The position numbers and the translations under genes are program-made. A model generated the notes under the pieces. The model was given only the letters and a program-made list of their open reading frames with translations, ran no database searches and was not told the origin of the DNA. From CAZILN01 sp964540005 (lineage in GTDB: Bacteria; Bacteroidota; Bacteroidia; Bacteroidales; SM23-62): 64,000 bases of DNA. The DNA lies in assembly GCA_964540005.1 (NCBI GenBank), contig CAZILN010000275.1:1-64000 (forward strand), read 5' to 3'. Shown piece after piece: positions 62,317 to 64,000 of the stretch (positions are counted from its first letter, which is position 1; each line of letters begins with the position of its first letter).

Positions 62317-63768
62317 TTAATTCTTTTTAAAATTATACTGGCCTAATATCAGTACTCCGCTTATATCTCCTTTTTCATCCAGTTCAAATTCGAACCCGGC
62401 ATTATCATCCAGGTTGAAGAATATCAGCTCGGAAGATGGAATGATCGTAAATTCAAAATCATCCCATTCCTGGATGCAAACCAGTTGGTTATCACCTGCC
62501 GAAATACTGATTTTATAATCCTTATCCATCTTGTACTTGCCTGCAAATTTTTCCAGCACTTCGGGGGCCATTGTTATTCTCGTTCTGGTAGCCGCCTTAT
62601 AGGTACTCCAGTTATAATAATCAGAGAATCCCCTGATTATTTCCTGTACCAGGCCCCCGCCGTTATCCGAATTTGTCATGACGGCTATTCCCGGACCCGA
62701 TTCAGCATAGGCAAAGATCTGGCACCTGTATCCCTCGTTGGCTCCCCCATGGCCGAAGGTAAGGGTATCCTCCGATTCTCCCAGTCCTGGTCCCAGTCCC
62801 TGGCGATCGATTTGTTTGCGCAGCATCTCAATAGTCATTTCCCTGGACAGTATCTTGTTCGACTTACCCTGGTATGATTTCTGAACCTCAAGCATATACT
62901 TTGCAAGGTCTGTCGGGGTGGTCCACAATCCGGCCGCAGCCATTTCAGGATAGGTGTGCCAGTTGCCATCAACTTTTTTACCATCTGAACGGTGCCCGAT
63001 GCTGGCCATTTCATACCTGTTCTTAGGAAGCGGTTGATCATAACTGCTGTTTTCCATGCCTATAACATCCAGTATATTTTCTTTTAATAGGTCAGGGAAA
63101 GCAACGCCTGTGACATCCTCCAGCAATTTCTGCATAACCGTATAACCTCCCCCCGAATACCTGTTGATACTGCCGGGAATGGTATCAGGACGGATTCGAT
63201 CTGAATTGGCAGGTTTTTCGCCATTGAGGACCTGGATTATGGTCGGGATATCTTCATCATGGGCATATCCCCTGAAGCCATGAACAGTCAATCCGGCCGA
63301 ATGGGTCAGCAGTCCGCGCAAAGTAACCGGCTGCTCAGCTGTGTACTCATTTTCCTCAAGCTTCCAATTAGCCAGGTAATCATTAACATTCCTGTCAAGA
63401 TCCAGTTTCCCTTCTTCCACCAGTTTCAGGGCCATCAGGGCAGCCACCGGTTTAGAGATGGATGCCGCCTGGAACAGGGTATTCTCGTCCACATTCCAGG
63501 TACTGTCAAAGCTTATATATCCGTATCCTTTGGACCATTGTAGTCTACCCTTGTCAATATAGGCGATGCTTACTCCCGGCACATTGTAAAAAGACATTCG
63601 TTCCTTGAGGGATAAATATCCAATGTCTTCTCCTTCAATGATCACGGCCGGGACCAGGTGGTGTTCTATTTCCCCGATCTGCTCCTGGATTGATTTTTCA
63701 GCTTGCTGTGAATTGCAGGACTGTATGAACAGTAGGCCTAATAAAAGAGTAATGTGATGGATTTTCAT
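62317..63768 (-). CDS. Serine hydrolase lipoprotein, class C beta-lactamase family
   Basis: 483 residues. Lipobox LFIQSC, Cys18. The catalytic S-x-x-K is S103-I-S-K106 in FQAASISKPVAALM; the second motif appears as YSGGGY rather than the common Y-x-N, and the third as HGGANEGY. A C-terminal beta domain (about 380-483) follows. Probably a D-amino-peptide or ester hydrolase rather than an antibiotic-resistance enzyme. Convergent with the DUF5916 gene, 10 bases between stops. Confidence 0.82.
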   Translation of the reverse strand: MKIHHITLLLGLLFIQSCNSQQAEKSIQEQIGEIEHHLVPAVIIEGEDIGYLSLKERMSFYNVPGVSIAYIDKGRLQWSKGYGYISFDSTWNVDENTLFQAASISKPVAALMALKLVEEGKLDLDRNVNDYLANWKLEENEYTAEQPVTLRGLLTHSAGLTVHGFRGYAHDEDIPTIIQVLNGEKPANSDRIRPDTIPGSINRYSGGGYTVMQKLLEDVTGVAFPDLLKENILDVIGMENSSYDQPLPKNRYEMASIGHRSDGKKVDGNWHTYPEMAAAGLWTTPTDLAKYMLEVQKSYQGKSNKILSREMTIEMLRKQIDRQGLGPGLGESEDTLTFGHGGANEGYRCQIFAYAESGPGIAVMTNSDNGGGLVQEIIRGFSDYYNWSTYKAATRTRITMAPEVLEKFAGKYKMDKDYKISISAGDNQLVCIQEWDDFEFTIIPSSELIFFNLDDNAGFEFELDEKGDISGVLILGQYNFKKN

Positions 63769-63885
63769 TGTTCTGGTTTAATAAGTGTTTTCATTCCATT
63801 AATATAGTGTATATTTATAATTAAACCATTTAATATCCAGAAAGTCTAAACTATATCATTAGTAATCAATTAATCCTAAATCAAA

Positions 63886-64000
63886 ATGAAAAGAAAAATT
63901 TTCTACTTTATGTCGGTAATCCTTTGCGGTACTTTACTGATTCCCGGTTATGCCTATCCCAGTAAGGCAAAGACAGATTTTTCAGGTACCTGGACCTTCA
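63886..64000 (+). CDS. Exported protein, N-terminal part only
   Basis: ATG 63886 opens a frame that runs off the window. It encodes a signal peptide (MKRKIFYFMSVILCGTLLIP) and the beginning of a mature protein, KTDFSGTWTF, which resembles the first strand of lipocalin-like secreted proteins in this phylum. No more can be said. Confidence 0.6.
   Translation, partial: MKRKIFYFMSVILCGTLLIPGYAYPSKAKTDFSGTWTF

Overview
The window comes from a member of the Bacteroidota, most likely an anaerobic Bacteroidales/Marinilabiliales-type organism. The evidence is the gene order purH-mreB-mreC-mreD-mrdA-rodA, promoter-like TAnnTTTG boxes close in front of many starts, few Shine-Dalgarno sequences, a DUF5916 outer-membrane protein, a GH127-type lipoprotein, MacB-like FtsX permeases without a neighbouring ATPase, and a short Bacillus-type glucose-6-phosphate isomerase. 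No rRNA, tRNA or CRISPR array was recognised.

Region 1 (0.3-1.3 kb) is a PfkB-type heptose-7-phosphate kinase. Region 2 (about 1.5-18.5 kb) is an AT-rich accessory island. It holds a DUF134 regulator, DUF5320-type glycine-rich and zinc-ribbon proteins, a cupin, a 10TM metal exporter, an FMN/Fe-S/FAD oxidoreductase, the Fe-S carrier ATPase Mrp, the NAD(P)HX repair enzyme Nnr, and a tightly overlapping set of radical SAM protein, ATP-NAD kinase, HisC-like aminotransferase and methyltransferase. It continues with a zinc alcohol dehydrogenase, a family-4 uracil-DNA glycosylase, two NifX/NifB-C-like proteins, an AmmeMemoRadiSam-type radical SAM enzyme and a Kef-type antiporter. The island is partly in ruins: DUF134 has an in-frame TGA, both DUF5320-type genes are frameshifted, a KaiC-like ATPase and a ZIP transporter are broken or internally deleted, and short second copies of the mrp 3' end and of a uracil-DNA glycosylase segment lie elsewhere in it. 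Its intact genes suggest anaerobic redox, Fe-S and metal handling.

Region 3 (18.5-20.5 kb) is mostly gene-poor and contains a MntA/HepT toxin-antitoxin pair and a GC-rich remnant with a strong hairpin. Region 4 (20.5-28.1 kb) carries an alpha/beta hydrolase, a HAMP-GAF membrane protein without a kinase domain, a MalY-like aminotransferase divergent from ksgA, mgtE, and a MacB-like permease. Region 5 (28.2-35.6 kb) is purH plus the rod-shape/elongasome operon; its PBP2 ends in four 12-residue repeats. Region 6 (35.8-41.7 kb) has a KamA-like radical SAM enzyme, ACP phosphodiesterase, a cyclic-2,3-diphosphoglycerate synthetase-like protein, pgi and lipA.

Region 7 (41.8-49.0 kb) looks like a regulatory unit. 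An NtrY/NtrC-type histidine kinase and sigma-54 activator are divergent from an FtsX-type ABC permease and a PQQ-propeller protein, each of which has a sigma-54-like promoter in front. Region 8 (49.0-64.0 kb) is mostly envelope and secreted proteins: a YARHG protein, ubiE, a second FtsX permease broken by an in-frame TAG and lacking a start codon, another PQQ-propeller protein, two putative glycoside hydrolases, a peroxiredoxin, a leucine-rich-repeat protein, a DUF5916 protein, a beta-lactamase-family serine hydrolase, and the start of one further exported protein at the edge.
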